Below, in pieces: positions 53,369 through 62,204 of a stretch of DNA of 64,000 bases. Numbering within the stretch: position 1 is the stretch's first letter; each line of letters opens with the position of its first letter. The notes under the pieces were generated by a model. It did no database searches. It was not told where the DNA came from and saw only the letters and a program-made list of their open reading frames with translations. Made by a program: the position numbers and the translations under genes. The DNA is from Trichomonas vaginalis G3 (Eukaryota; Parabasalia; Trichomonadida; Trichomonadidae). The stretch lies in contig NC_067205.1 in the NCBI RefSeq assembly GCF_026262505.1, positions 1,488,001 to 1,552,000 on the forward strand, written 5' to 3'.

Positions 53369-54034
53369 TTACTCACAATATTTTTGTACAAAACGACCCC
53401 AAACTTTTAACTTCTTTTCTGCAGTTTCTAATGCTATCTTAGCGAGTTCAGATTCTCTAAATTCTCTCTTTAAATCTTCTTGTTCCCATTGGTCTAGTTC
53501 GTATGGAGAATCTCTATAACCATAACATATCTCACGTTCATGTTCTAATTGTTTTTCGCGCATTTTTCTAACTTCTTGTTCGAACAAAGGTTTAGCATTC
53601 TCTACTGTATCTTCAAGTTCTTCTTCATCTAATTTCTCATGAACTTTCTTGTCTATGGAGTCCATAATATCTTTGACATAAAATGCATACTTTACAGAGC
53701 ACCATTCAGCAACAAAATGAACGAGGTCAGGATGTATGTAAATACCTTTGAATTCATTTATAACACCCTTAGTAAGCTCATAAAATGCTTGTTTTGAGGT
53801 CGAGCCACTTTTGGCTCGACCGTATTCTTTCAACCAAAACTCAAGAATTTCCTGCATTTTAGCACTATTGAGAAATCTGTTTAAATGGTTTAACTTTCCT
53901 GCTTCTCTTGCCATCTTTGTTGCATTAATGTAACCATCCTTGTCTCTACGTAAGACTTCAATACCGTTATAAGTGCCTTTTGTGAATGTTTCGCCATTAG
54001 ATTTGTTCGTGAATGTTTTTGCTTCGACTGACAT
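53369..54034 (-). CDS. Gene A', element 2: KilA-N protein with a different core, 221 aa
   Basis: Whole. Residues 1-46 (MSVEAKTFTNKSNGE to DKDGYINATKM) and about 131-221 (from IMDSIDKKVHEKLDEEELE) are nearly identical to array gene A. The middle ~85 residues are entirely different: AREAGKLNHLNRFLNSAKMQ, then GRAKSGSTSKQAFYEL, then GIYIHPDLVHFVAEWCSVKY. Both middles fit the KilA-N fold, with the usual H/D-P-x-L exit motif. This is a clean swap of the DNA-recognition part between constant ends. Confidence 0.8.
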   Translation of the reverse strand: MSVEAKTFTNKSNGETFTKGTYNGIEVLRRDKDGYINATKMAREAGKLNHLNRFLNSAKMQEILEFWLKEYGRAKSGSTSKQAFYELTKGVINEFKGIYIHPDLVHFVAEWCSVKYAFYVKDIMDSIDKKVHEKLDEEELEDTVENAKPLFEQEVRKMREKQLEHEREICYGYRDSPYELDQWEQEDLKREFRESELAKIALETAEKKLKVWGRFVQKYCE

Positions 54035-54135
54035 TTCTGTTCTTACATACAAAATAAAAAGTTAGAAAAAAATAAAACTAACTTTATTTTTTCTGTCTTA
54101 AGGAAATTCATGAAAATTCGTGAGGGTAGAAATGA

Positions 54136-54149
54136 GGTTAGATCTAACC
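54136..54149. promoter_or_regulatory. GATC palindrome upstream of gene A'
   Basis: GGTTAGATCTAACC, 102 bases upstream of A', with GGGTAGAAATGA before it and CTACCC after it. The array A gene has the GGTGA version in the same place. Confidence 0.6.
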
Positions 54150-54281
54150 ATCTACCCTAAACATTATTTTTGTTCATGGGCTATGCCCCGCCGCTTTGCG
54201 TCTTAATGTTAAAATAAATGGTACCATTAATGATATCATGACTGTTCTCATTCATGTCTGATTTACATCTAATGAAAAAGT

Positions 54282-55345
54282 TTAGAAGAATTTTCTTATT
54301 CTTTCTGGCTTATTTTTGTCTTTCCAGTACTCCCGCTCTAATGGTCCCAGATGTGTTGACTTTGACTCTCTCAAGTTCTTAGATGGTATAACATCTTCAA
54401 CGCCTCCTTCATATTTACTTTATAATGTCATCGTTTATGTTATAGCAAGTATTTCAATAACCACTCGCTTTGCTTCGTCAATGGTTTCAGCAAGTTTGCC
54501 ATTACTACTTTCGACTAATTTATGTCGAGGGTAAAACGCAATAGAGTCGGCAGCTTTTATAAGATATCCATTACCTTGCGTAGAGTCTACGATATAATAG
54601 TTTCTACTTAACCTTAAACGTTCTTTGTCAACGGTTTGTTGTCAAGAACTACACGAACTTTTGTACCAGGAATGAGGGTAAATGCGTTGAATTTCTGATA
54701 TTTTGTGTTTGCTTCGTTTCTTTTGTATATACTTTTCTTGTTGTTGTGTCATTGAATTTGGTGTATGTCCTGTTGTAGAATGTGTTGAGGATTATATACT
54801 TCGAGAAATGTTTCATTGTTTTTCGGTAAAGTCTCGCTCTTGGTTTAAATCTCTGAGCGTTCTTATGAAGCGGTTTATGATGCCGAGTATGTTATGTTAT
54901 GGTCTTCAGTAGTGTAGTGAGTTATGTTATGCTTAATGAGAAATTCTGTGATTTCATTGTGAGGTATGCCTGTCTTGGTCTGATGTTAAAGTACTTGGGC
55001 TATGTTCTGCTACAAACTTTTGTAAAACTCTTAAACTTCACGAGTTCCTTTATTTTTCATTGGATATGCATATGCTTTACGAGTGTTAACATTAATGAAG
55101 ATGAGGAATGGTTTATGTCCTCCTTTTCTGCTTTGAATGAGAGTGTCAAATTGGTATGCGTCAGGAGTGTTGGAGTAAATTGGTAAAAAGTAGTCGTAAG
55201 GGTTTATTTTTGTTTGATGTACAACATTTTTGTCAAAGAACCTTTTCACTTCAGCTCTGTTAGTAAATCCCCAACTCTTTGCAGCTTCATTGAACTTCTT
55301 AAATGACCTCCATGGATGTTGTTCGAATACTTCTTTCAAGCTCAT
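54282..55345 (-). pseudogene. Retroviral-type (Maverick) integrase of element 2, broken
   Basis: Starts MSLKEVFEQHPWRSFKKFN. A short N-terminal helical domain precedes the core, where YQFDTLIQSRKGGHKPFL holds the first Asp and LGIINRFIRTLRDLN lies at the catalytic-Glu helix. The SH3-like C-terminus has PGTKVRVVLDNKPL and YYIVDSTQGNGYLIKA. About six breaks. The gene starts about 40 bases from the fibre stop on the same strand. Confidence 0.65.
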
Positions 55346-55385
55346 TTATGTAAAGTTAAAGATTTTATTCTAGGCTCAAGCGCGT

Positions 55386-57451
55386 TCATTGAACTCTATA
55401 CCATGCGAATACAGTCATAAATGGTGGCATATAATCTGCACCCGAGCCTGTTGGATTTGTTGTGAAAGTGTGTGAATGATTTCCTGTGGTTCCACAGAAA
55501 ATACCTGCGCTTGAATCTACTGGGTCACTTGAAATATCATATCTATGCATTCCCTGTCTATCCGAACCTGCTGCAAGATTTGTATAACCTCTTTTTGTTA
55601 TTGAATGTGAATGACTACCTGTTGTGTTTGTAGTTCCTGTATGAGTGTGCGGTGGAAGGTTTACTTCTTTAATTTTCTTCGAACCACCGGCTTGTTTTGA
55701 ATTATTAGTACAATATAAGAATTTATCTACAATCTGCTGCCACGTACCAAAACCTAAAACACTTGCCGGATTTGTTGAGTTCATTGACGTATAAATAGAG
55801 CCTATAGGATATAATGTTTGAAGTATTTCAGTCTTTAATGTTTGAAGCTCTGTTTTGTCAGCTTTAAGGTCTAAACATCCTGAAACCCATTTTGTATCAG
55901 CTTTAACTTTAAAAGTCTCAAATGTCCATTCATGATACCATTCAACCTTTTCTTTAATTTCATTAGCTTTTTCATCAACATAAGTTTTATCTGCTTTCTT
56001 ATCATATAAATCTTGAGCAGTGAATTTAACATTATTTTCATCATCCATGACATAAACATTTTTACAGCTAATTTCTTTCTTCGTTGTTATGTTTTCATTC
56101 GATGTTAAACCTTGTGGAAAGTTAGGAGGTTTATAATATAATGCATCCCCACCAGTTCCGCCAACCGTTCCTTCAATACTTTCTATAGCAACAGTTGAGA
56201 AGGAGTTATGTGTATGTTCTTTATCTGCTTTTTTATCTAACATTGCTGGTAGTTCATGTGTTTCAAAGTTTCTGACATGACTTTCAATGTTCATACATTT
56301 ACTATTTAAGGAGTTTAGTGTATCTTTTACGCTTGTACTTGGATTCTCTAAAGGTGCACTTGAACCAAGGGTATAGTTCAATATTATGTCGTCTGCTCTA
56401 ACAGTAGTGAAGGATTCATGTGTATGGTTCTTGTCAGCTTTACTATTTAATGTAGCTTGAAGTTCATTTATATCGGAGATATTGTGTTTATGTGATTTCA
56501 AAACTTTGTTCGTTGCGTCAAGTTCATCTTTGTCAGCTTTACTTTTAATAGCATCTTCAAACGTTATTTTTGCCTTAACTCTCAAAGTAAATCTTGGTTC
56601 AACTAATACACCGTTAACAAAGAAGTATGAAGCATATATTTCATCGTTATAACTAAATGCTTCTGGTGCTTTACCCGTGTCATACTGTACAGTACAGCTT
56701 ATGTCATAACCTTCAGCACGAATGTATTTATATCTTCTTTCATTGGGGTCTTCCGTCTTCACTTTTTCTTCAGTTCGTGTTAAATATCCATGGTAGTCCG
56801 TTATAATCTGTTCATCTGAACTTATATAATGAACATGGTTTTTATCTGCTTTTTCGGCTAATTTCTCATTAACATCATTCACTTCTAATTCAACTCTTCC
56901 GCCAGAACTCTTATTATCATTAATCTTTTTCATTAATTCGGTAATTACGTCATAAAGACTATATTCTGTTTTCGGTTTTGTAAATAATGAGTCAAAATTT
57001 CTTTTCATCATTACATCGCTGACATTAATGATATCACCAATTCCTTTTTCATTTATTCTCTTCATTAATTCTGCAATAATGACGAATATATAATCTGTTA
57101 ATTTATTCTCTTCATCGAGGGTTATAGAATGTTTTGAAATTGAATCATTAACTCCTCTAAATAAATCAATAACTTCAGGATACACGTTTTTAATGTCTCG
57201 AATAACCCGACCAGTATCCTGTTGTTCATGTTCTTCGTTCCCGTCGTTACGTGGTTTTATATCTCTAACCATCATCAACGCAGCCATAACCGGAGGGTTT
57301 GTTGCTATCTGTTCGAAAATCTGTCCGTTATGTACGGTATATCTAAATAATTTCTTTGTGTTTGTTAAAACATTTGAAACAAGTCTTTTAAAACCATCTA
57401 CAAAATTTCCTGTTTCACCTAATGTTCTTGCAGCATTTACAAGCTCACCCA
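55386..57451 (-). pseudogene. Fibre protein of element 2, distal part (phage Gp10/collar-like end)
   Basis: About 690 residues of trimeric fibre. Repeats KADKNHTHESFTTV, KADKEHTHNSFSTV and KADKTYVDEKANEI recur along a mixed coiled-coil/beta shaft. The last ~150 residues (TLYPIGSIYTSMNSTNP, FGTWQQIVDKFLYC, NLPPHTHTG, GSHSHSI, NHSHTF, ending MPPFMTVFAWYRVQ) match the layout of bacteriophage Gp10/tail-collar C-terminal domains, whose His-x-His pairs bind metal in the trimer. The transposon at 57452-59049 separates it from the proximal part. Apart from that insertion it looks whole. Role: attachment spike, inferred. Confidence 0.8.
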
Positions 57452-59049
57452 TATAGATCCGTATTTTTCCCAAGTGAGCGGGGTATCTCCAATCCCAGCC
57501 CTATCGTCCTCCCAGTGTCAGTTTTCAATATAAAATCCAAATTTTTTTTGAAAATAAAAATTTCGAGAAATTTTTCTGATTTTTTTTCTTTGATTTCAAT
57601 AATTCAAAATAAATTTGGGAGTAAAAAGACACTATTTAATGAAATTCATATGAGTGAATGTGGATAAATACTCTCAAAACATACAATTTATCTATTTTTT
57701 CTTTATATTATCAACTAATTAGTGATAATTTTTTTTGAATCAGATTTTTTTTCATTAAAAACATAATATATAACACAACAATGATGCACACATACGTATC
57801 TACACATCAAAATATAAAGCTTGTTTTGGTCTGGGCATCCCAACCCAAAATTCTTTAAAAATTGAATAAAATTGAATACTTGGGGCTGGGATGCCCATCC
57901 CAAAACCGAATTGAATTTTTTGAATTAAAGAATATATTTATGTATTTATAATATACATGTGATGTCTATAAAAAATACTAAATTCTAAAAAAAAATCAAT
58001 TTATTCAAAACGTATACTAAGTGATCACTTCATTAGTAGGATCAGCAATCCTACTAAATGGTGAGAACGCCACTAACTAAAAAAGGAGTCCTTGGAGCTC
58101 TTGATCTCTTGTCAGTAGAGTTCATAATGAGGCATGGCATCTACTGATTAGAGATCAGAGCAATCCTACCTTACCTTCAGGAGCTACAAAGCTCCTAATC
58201 GTTACGAGAGGGAGTCTTGGAGCTCCTGAAGCTCATCAGCAGAGGCTATTTACCATTTGGGCCTCTTCTGATGAAAGATGCGAAACACGTCTACGAACCA
58301 GGAGCTTCAAAGCTTCTAATCCTTACTAAAGGGAGCTTTGGAGCTCCTGAGTCTCCATCAACAGAGTCCCAGATGGTAAATGTCCTTTGCTGATGAAAGA
58401 TGCGAAACACATCTACGAACCAGGAGCTCCAAAGCTCCTAATCCTTACGAAAGGGAGCTTTGGAGCTCCTGAAACTCCTTTTACTATAAAATATGACAGT
58501 TTTCTTCTGAGGTTCTCATCAAATCTAAGACTTCAGAAGAAAGCTGTCCTATCAATGTATACTTACACTCTCATGGACTACAAGTGTACAATTTTAAAGC
58601 AGAGATTATCCGAGGCCTCTCATCAAATGAGGGACCTCGGATAATCTCTACCTTAAGTAGTCAAATAACTTTTCTCACTATTTAGGAACAAAAGAACAAG
58701 AGTTGGAGTACTTTAAGGCAAGATTCTTCCGAAATCTCTCATCGAATGAGAGACTTCGGAAGGACCTTGCCAAATCCTTGAACGCCAATATCCTTGGAAC
58801 TGAGCTAGAACCAGGGAGAAGTAGCATACTATAGAGCACGATGGTAATCTCGGAAATACTTATATCGCCCCAAGCACAATATTTAAGAAGTCTAACTCAT
58901 ATATACAAGAAGTCAGGCTGAATAGATATTGTGCATATGGTTTGCAGAACTCTCATGATATTTAAAATTCATGTTATCCCAAAAAAGGTGACACTTTGGG
59001 TGTATCGTCCATCCCAGGGATGCAAAAATCACATCACCTTGGATCTATA
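57452..59049. mobile_element. Non-autonomous 1.6 kb DNA transposon inside the fibre gene
   Basis: CTCACCCA lies at both borders (57444-57451 and 59050-59057); the repeat extends to 9 bases if the following T is counted. The ends mirror as TATAGATCC / GGATCTATA, with weaker mirrored sequence inward (left ATCCCAGCCCTATCGTCC and AGTGTCA near 57495-57525, right complement near 58985-59025). No long open frame. Target length and end type fit hAT (8 bp) or Mutator-like (9 bp) elements; T. vaginalis has many of the latter. The exact duplication of the target shows it inserted into an existing fibre gene. Confidence 0.8.
57990..58770. repeat. Series of foldback hairpins within the transposon
   Basis: At least six imperfect palindromes follow one another. 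Four are of AGGAGCTCCAAAGCTCC...GGAGCTTTGGAGCTCCT type (near 58080, 58180, 58300, 58418), joined by CTACGAACC/GATGCGAAACAC segments. Three more (near 58498-58555, 58600-58650, 58718-58765) share a CTCATCRAATGAG-like apex with arms such as AGAGATTATCCGAGG and GATTCTTCCGAA. No protein is encoded. Confidence 0.7.
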
Positions 59050-60078
59050 CTCACCCATTCCCGCTTTTGACCCCAAAAACGTCCATATTGCATTTATTTC
59101 ACTCTGTATAGTTGTCCATTCAGCGAAACTAACACCCGCATTCGCTAAGCTGAAAATGAAATTCAGTGGATCGAACTTAATTCCACCTTCTTTTTCAATT
59201 TCAACGAACTCACTAACATGAGATTTTAAGTATTCTTTCGTTAAAATTGTTTTCCCCGATGTTATGTCATTAACGAAACTATCACCGTCAAAAGTTAACG
59301 AATTCAATTTCGTCGTTGATGCTTTTATTTCATACACCGCTTTATCGATAGTTTTTGGCTCACCTTCTTTAGAAGCATATGAAACATTAATGAATGAATT
59401 ATATGTATTCGTGAATGAATTAAAATCAATGATTTTCATTAATGACGCCTTTAATGATTCATTTACTGTCGAATCCCTTAAAGCAATTACTGAACTGTCA
59501 TTAATGAAAGGTACACTACAAACCGTCGAATTTGGATCAAATGCTGTAGTTGGTGCAGGAATATTAATGATATAAGTCATTAAATCATTAAGTGACGTAA
59601 ATAATGTTGTCGTTTTTGATTTAATTTCTTTAGCATCTGTTATATACGGTAATTTTATTTCTGTAGTTTCTGAATTAAAGATATTCGCTAAAATGTTTTG
59701 TAAACTGTTTTGAACAGCTGTGTAAACCGTTGAATCCGGAACTCTTACGATTTCACCGTCCTTAATAAAAGGCATTGCACATGGTGTAGTGCTTGGGTCA
59801 AATCTTTTTGGGTTATGATTCAACATATATTCTAATGCTTTATAAACAGACCTATATACGGTTGTATTATCTTTTTCAATAATTTCACCGTCCTTTATAA
59901 ACGGCATAGTACATGGAGTTAAAATAGGGTCAAACTTTTCATAGTCCTTCCATGTTATGTATTTCTCAGTATTTCCATCAGTGATAACAATATATTTGTC
60001 AGTAAGTGTGAGAGAGTATTGACCAAAATATAAACGTTTAGCTCTGTCAGCTTCATACGCATATGCAGCTATACTCAT
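59050..60078 (-). pseudogene. Fibre protein of element 2, proximal (N-terminal) part
   Basis: Starts MSIAAYAYEADRAKRLYFG. The body has three near-repeats of a CTMPFIKDGEI / CAMPFIKDGEI / CSVPFINDSSV unit followed by a YxAVQNSLQ-like helix, each ~60 residues, as in long phage-type shafts; the last part reads SLANAGVSFAEWTTIQSEIN. An initiator-like TCATT on this strand lies at 60084-60088. It ends at the transposon border and continues beyond it in the 55386-57451 part. Confidence 0.7.
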
Positions 60079-60095
60079 ATTTTAATGAGAATAAA

Positions 60096-60872
60096 ATGTT
60101 GTTCTATTTGCAAAGTACAGACCCAAACGAATACGGGACAGTAAAGCTACAAACAAACTTAGGTCTACAGAATGAGGCGCTTGCATTCAGAATGGTTGAC
60201 TTCAATACTATCGCTTCATTCGTTATAACAGATGAAACAGATTTCATGGAGATTGAAATAGATGGAAAGAAGCACGAAATAAGATTTCACAATAATGTAG
60301 AATATAAGATGGAAACATTAGCTGGAGTGTTAAATGCTCTCATAAATACTACAATAAACAAGGATAACGAAGAAAACTTAATGAATGTTAAACTTATTGC
60401 AGGAGTTTTGAAGTTCAGTTATGCGAAGGAGTTTAAGATACCAAGAATGAGTCATAGAGTACAACTTCTTTTGGGTGCATACCATATGACATTTCCTTTG
60501 AAAAGTGTTGACAAAACGATTGAGATGAAATCTGTTCCATACGTATGTTATGGTAATTGTTTATACATTGAGTCTAAAATAGCTAATGTCACAGGCATTT
60601 CAGGAGTTAATAGTAAAGGTTCAGTAGAATATAAATCCTTCTGTTATGCAGTCAATTCAATGTTCATTCCAAACGTTCCTGTCATAGCAACTCATTTAGG
60701 TAAATGGGTTCGCATTAGTCCTCATAATTTGAAAGACATGCAATTCAGACTTGTTGACTTTCAAGGAGAGCCTGTAGAACTGAAGGCACCAGTGCGAATG
60801 ACTGTTGAAGTTGACTTTTTAGAAAATATTAAATGCAACAGCTTACAAGAGAACTCAGAGCTAAAAATATAA
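60096..60872 (+). CDS. Penton-like minor capsid protein of element 2, 258 aa
   Basis: Whole. Starts MLFYLQSTDPNEYGTVK. Beta-rich single-domain protein: MEIEIDGKKHEIRF, FPLKSVDKTIEMKSVPYV, CLYIESKIANVTG, then NSMFIPNVPVIATHLGKW, and RISPHNLKDMQFRLVDFQG before the last strand. This layout (a Pro-Asn-rich loop and the MQFRLVDFQGEPVEL-type ending) is usual for penton proteins of Polintons and related elements, and it matches the element 1 protein at 14040-14720. An initiator-like TCATA at 60075-60079 overlaps the start codon of the divergent fibre gene. The end overlaps the next gene by 40 bases. Confidence 0.65.
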   Translation: MLFYLQSTDPNEYGTVKLQTNLGLQNEALAFRMVDFNTIASFVITDETDFMEIEIDGKKHEIRFHNNVEYKMETLAGVLNALINTTINKDNEENLMNVKLIAGVLKFSYAKEFKIPRMSHRVQLLLGAYHMTFPLKSVDKTIEMKSVPYVCYGNCLYIESKIANVTGISGVNSKGSVEYKSFCYAVNSMFIPNVPVIATHLGKWVRISPHNLKDMQFRLVDFQGEPVELKAPVRMTVEVDFLENIKCNSLQENSELKI

Positions 60873-61075
60873 AGTATGAATGTTATGTATTAGGTCATGA
60901 ACTTTGGTTGTTGCTGTTTGATGAAACAAATGAATTAGTTATGTCAGTCAAGAGAACAGAAAAATATTGTGTTAGTGAAAACTGCACCAAGTCAATAAGA
61001 TTAGGTTTGCATTATGAAGATGAGTTCAATAGTGTTGAAGAAGTTTTGGACAGATACTATAAGTTGTTAACTTGA
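60833..61075 (+). CDS. Small conserved protein, 80 aa, counterpart of 13684-13914
   Basis: Whole. Starts MQQLTRELRAKNIKYECY within the end of the penton-like gene in another frame. Alternating strands (LWLLLFDETNELVMSVK) and a final helix (NSVEEVLDRYYKLLT). The order penton, small gene, CCG gene is kept in element 2, though the CCG gene is inverted here. Function unknown. Confidence 0.6.
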   Translation: MQQLTRELRAKNIKYECYVLGHELWLLLFDETNELVMSVKRTEKYCVSENCTKSIRLGLHYEDEFNSVEEVLDRYYKLLT

Positions 61076-61079
61076 AATT

Positions 61080-61130
61080 TTTTTGACCGACGGCGCAAAG
61101 CGCCAAGATGGGCTCAAAGAGCCCTCCTGA
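61080..61130. terminator. Twin GC-rich hairpins between convergent genes
   Basis: GGCGCAAAGCGCC and GGGCTCAAAGAGCCC, each a perfect stem with a 3-base AAA loop, stand between the stops of the 60833 and 61136 genes. The position suggests transcript end or processing signals; in a eukaryote this is an inference. Confidence 0.45.
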
Positions 61131-61135
61131 CTGCT

Positions 61136-61777
61136 TTAATTTACTAAAACATATTTCAAACAAAGTTTATATTCTGTTGAAAGTTTTGTATATTCGTTCG
61201 AATATTTATACTTAAACTCAACTCCTGTAGTTCCTGGTGTTTCAATGATGCGGATGTTACCTATTTTCATGAATAGTGGAGTTTGACCACAGCATTCGAT
61301 TTCAGGGTCGAGATAGTCAATGACACATTGTTTCCCTGTTATTCGTGAGATAACATTTTCAAGGTCCTCCTTTGTTAGAATTATTTGGTTCTTACTTATA
61401 AGATTTGTCAAAAGCTTCTTATCGTCTTTGAGTAAAATTGTTTGGTATAACTGAAGAAGGTAATGGTCTACGTTATCTGAAGGATTTGTTTGAACATTTG
61501 TGTAAGGATTGTCGTTGGCTTCTCTTGAAAGAATTTGGTCCAGTGGTGGATACTCTAACTTAACATCTGATGTAGCGTTAGCGTTTGAAGCTGTGTTTAA
61601 ATTCACGGCGCCATGCTCCAAGACCGAAGGTCCCGACTTAAGTTCTGGTTCTTTTTCTTTCAAACACTCTGAACTATAGTTCTTTATGACAATATTGTTT
61701 GTCGTTCGTGAGTCAACATTTGATGTTGGTTCAATTGGAACATTAACGGCACCAGCTAAGATGGATTTGCTTCTCAT
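61136..61777 (-). CDS. CCG-motif virion-associated protein of element 2, 213 aa
   Basis: Whole. Starts MRSKSILAGAVNVPIEP. The first 100 residues are polar and disordered, then a helical segment, then the compact C-terminal domain with LDPEIECCGQTPLFMKIGN, matching IEPDISCCGVSYNVIDKIY of the element 1 protein. The N-terminal halves do not align, so only the last ~85 residues are conserved, suggesting this is the functional part. It is divergent from the 61803 gene; the start codons lie 25 bases apart. Confidence 0.6.
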   Translation of the reverse strand: MRSKSILAGAVNVPIEPTSNVDSRTTNNIVIKNYSSECLKEKEPELKSGPSVLEHGAVNLNTASNANATSDVKLEYPPLDQILSREANDNPYTNVQTNPSDNVDHYLLQLYQTILLKDDKKLLTNLISKNQIILTKEDLENVISRITGKQCVIDYLDPEIECCGQTPLFMKIGNIRIIETPGTTGVEFKYKYSNEYTKLSTEYKLCLKYVLVN

Positions 61778-61802
61778 TTCATATAGAATAAAAACCTTTT
61801 AT

Positions 61803-62204
61803 ATGTATGAAATGAACAATATACTCGACAAGGGTTTGAATGTAAAGCTAACGAATGAAAATATTGTTGAATTCACTGAGACAGGTGCTGTGTATAAAGA
61901 TGTAGAACTACTGAACAAAAGAGCTAAGGGAAGAAGCAGGAACATGAACAAAGGGTGGAAGCCTATAAAAATTTATGTCAACGATGGCTCAGGAGGTTCA
62001 AACATAAAGTATGCAGAAAGTTATAGAGTTTATGCTCTCAAAGGTGAAAAGCCTTCATTTAAGAACAGCTATTCTAACGCATATCCTCAAAAGCTAACGG
62101 ATGGGGAAGTGGATGATATGAATGACAGCAAAAATATTAACAGAAATGGCGACAGAGATGCATGGAATTTGTTTACCATCAGTCAATTGAAGGTTAAACT
62201 TTAA
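61803..62204 (+). CDS. Unrecognised protein, 133 aa
   Basis: Whole; start at ATG 61803 (MYEMNNILDKGLNVKL), with initiator-like TCATA at 61779-61783. Strand-rich first half (ENIVEFTETGAVYKDVELL), a basic middle (KRAKGRSRNMNKGWKP) and a polar end. Overlaps the ATPase stop region by 4 bases on the opposite strand. No family recognised; a small virion protein is possible. Confidence 0.55.
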   Translation: MYEMNNILDKGLNVKLTNENIVEFTETGAVYKDVELLNKRAKGRSRNMNKGWKPIKIYVNDGSGGSNIKYAESYRVYALKGEKPSFKNSYSNAYPQKLTDGEVDDMNDSKNINRNGDRDAWNLFTISQLKVKL

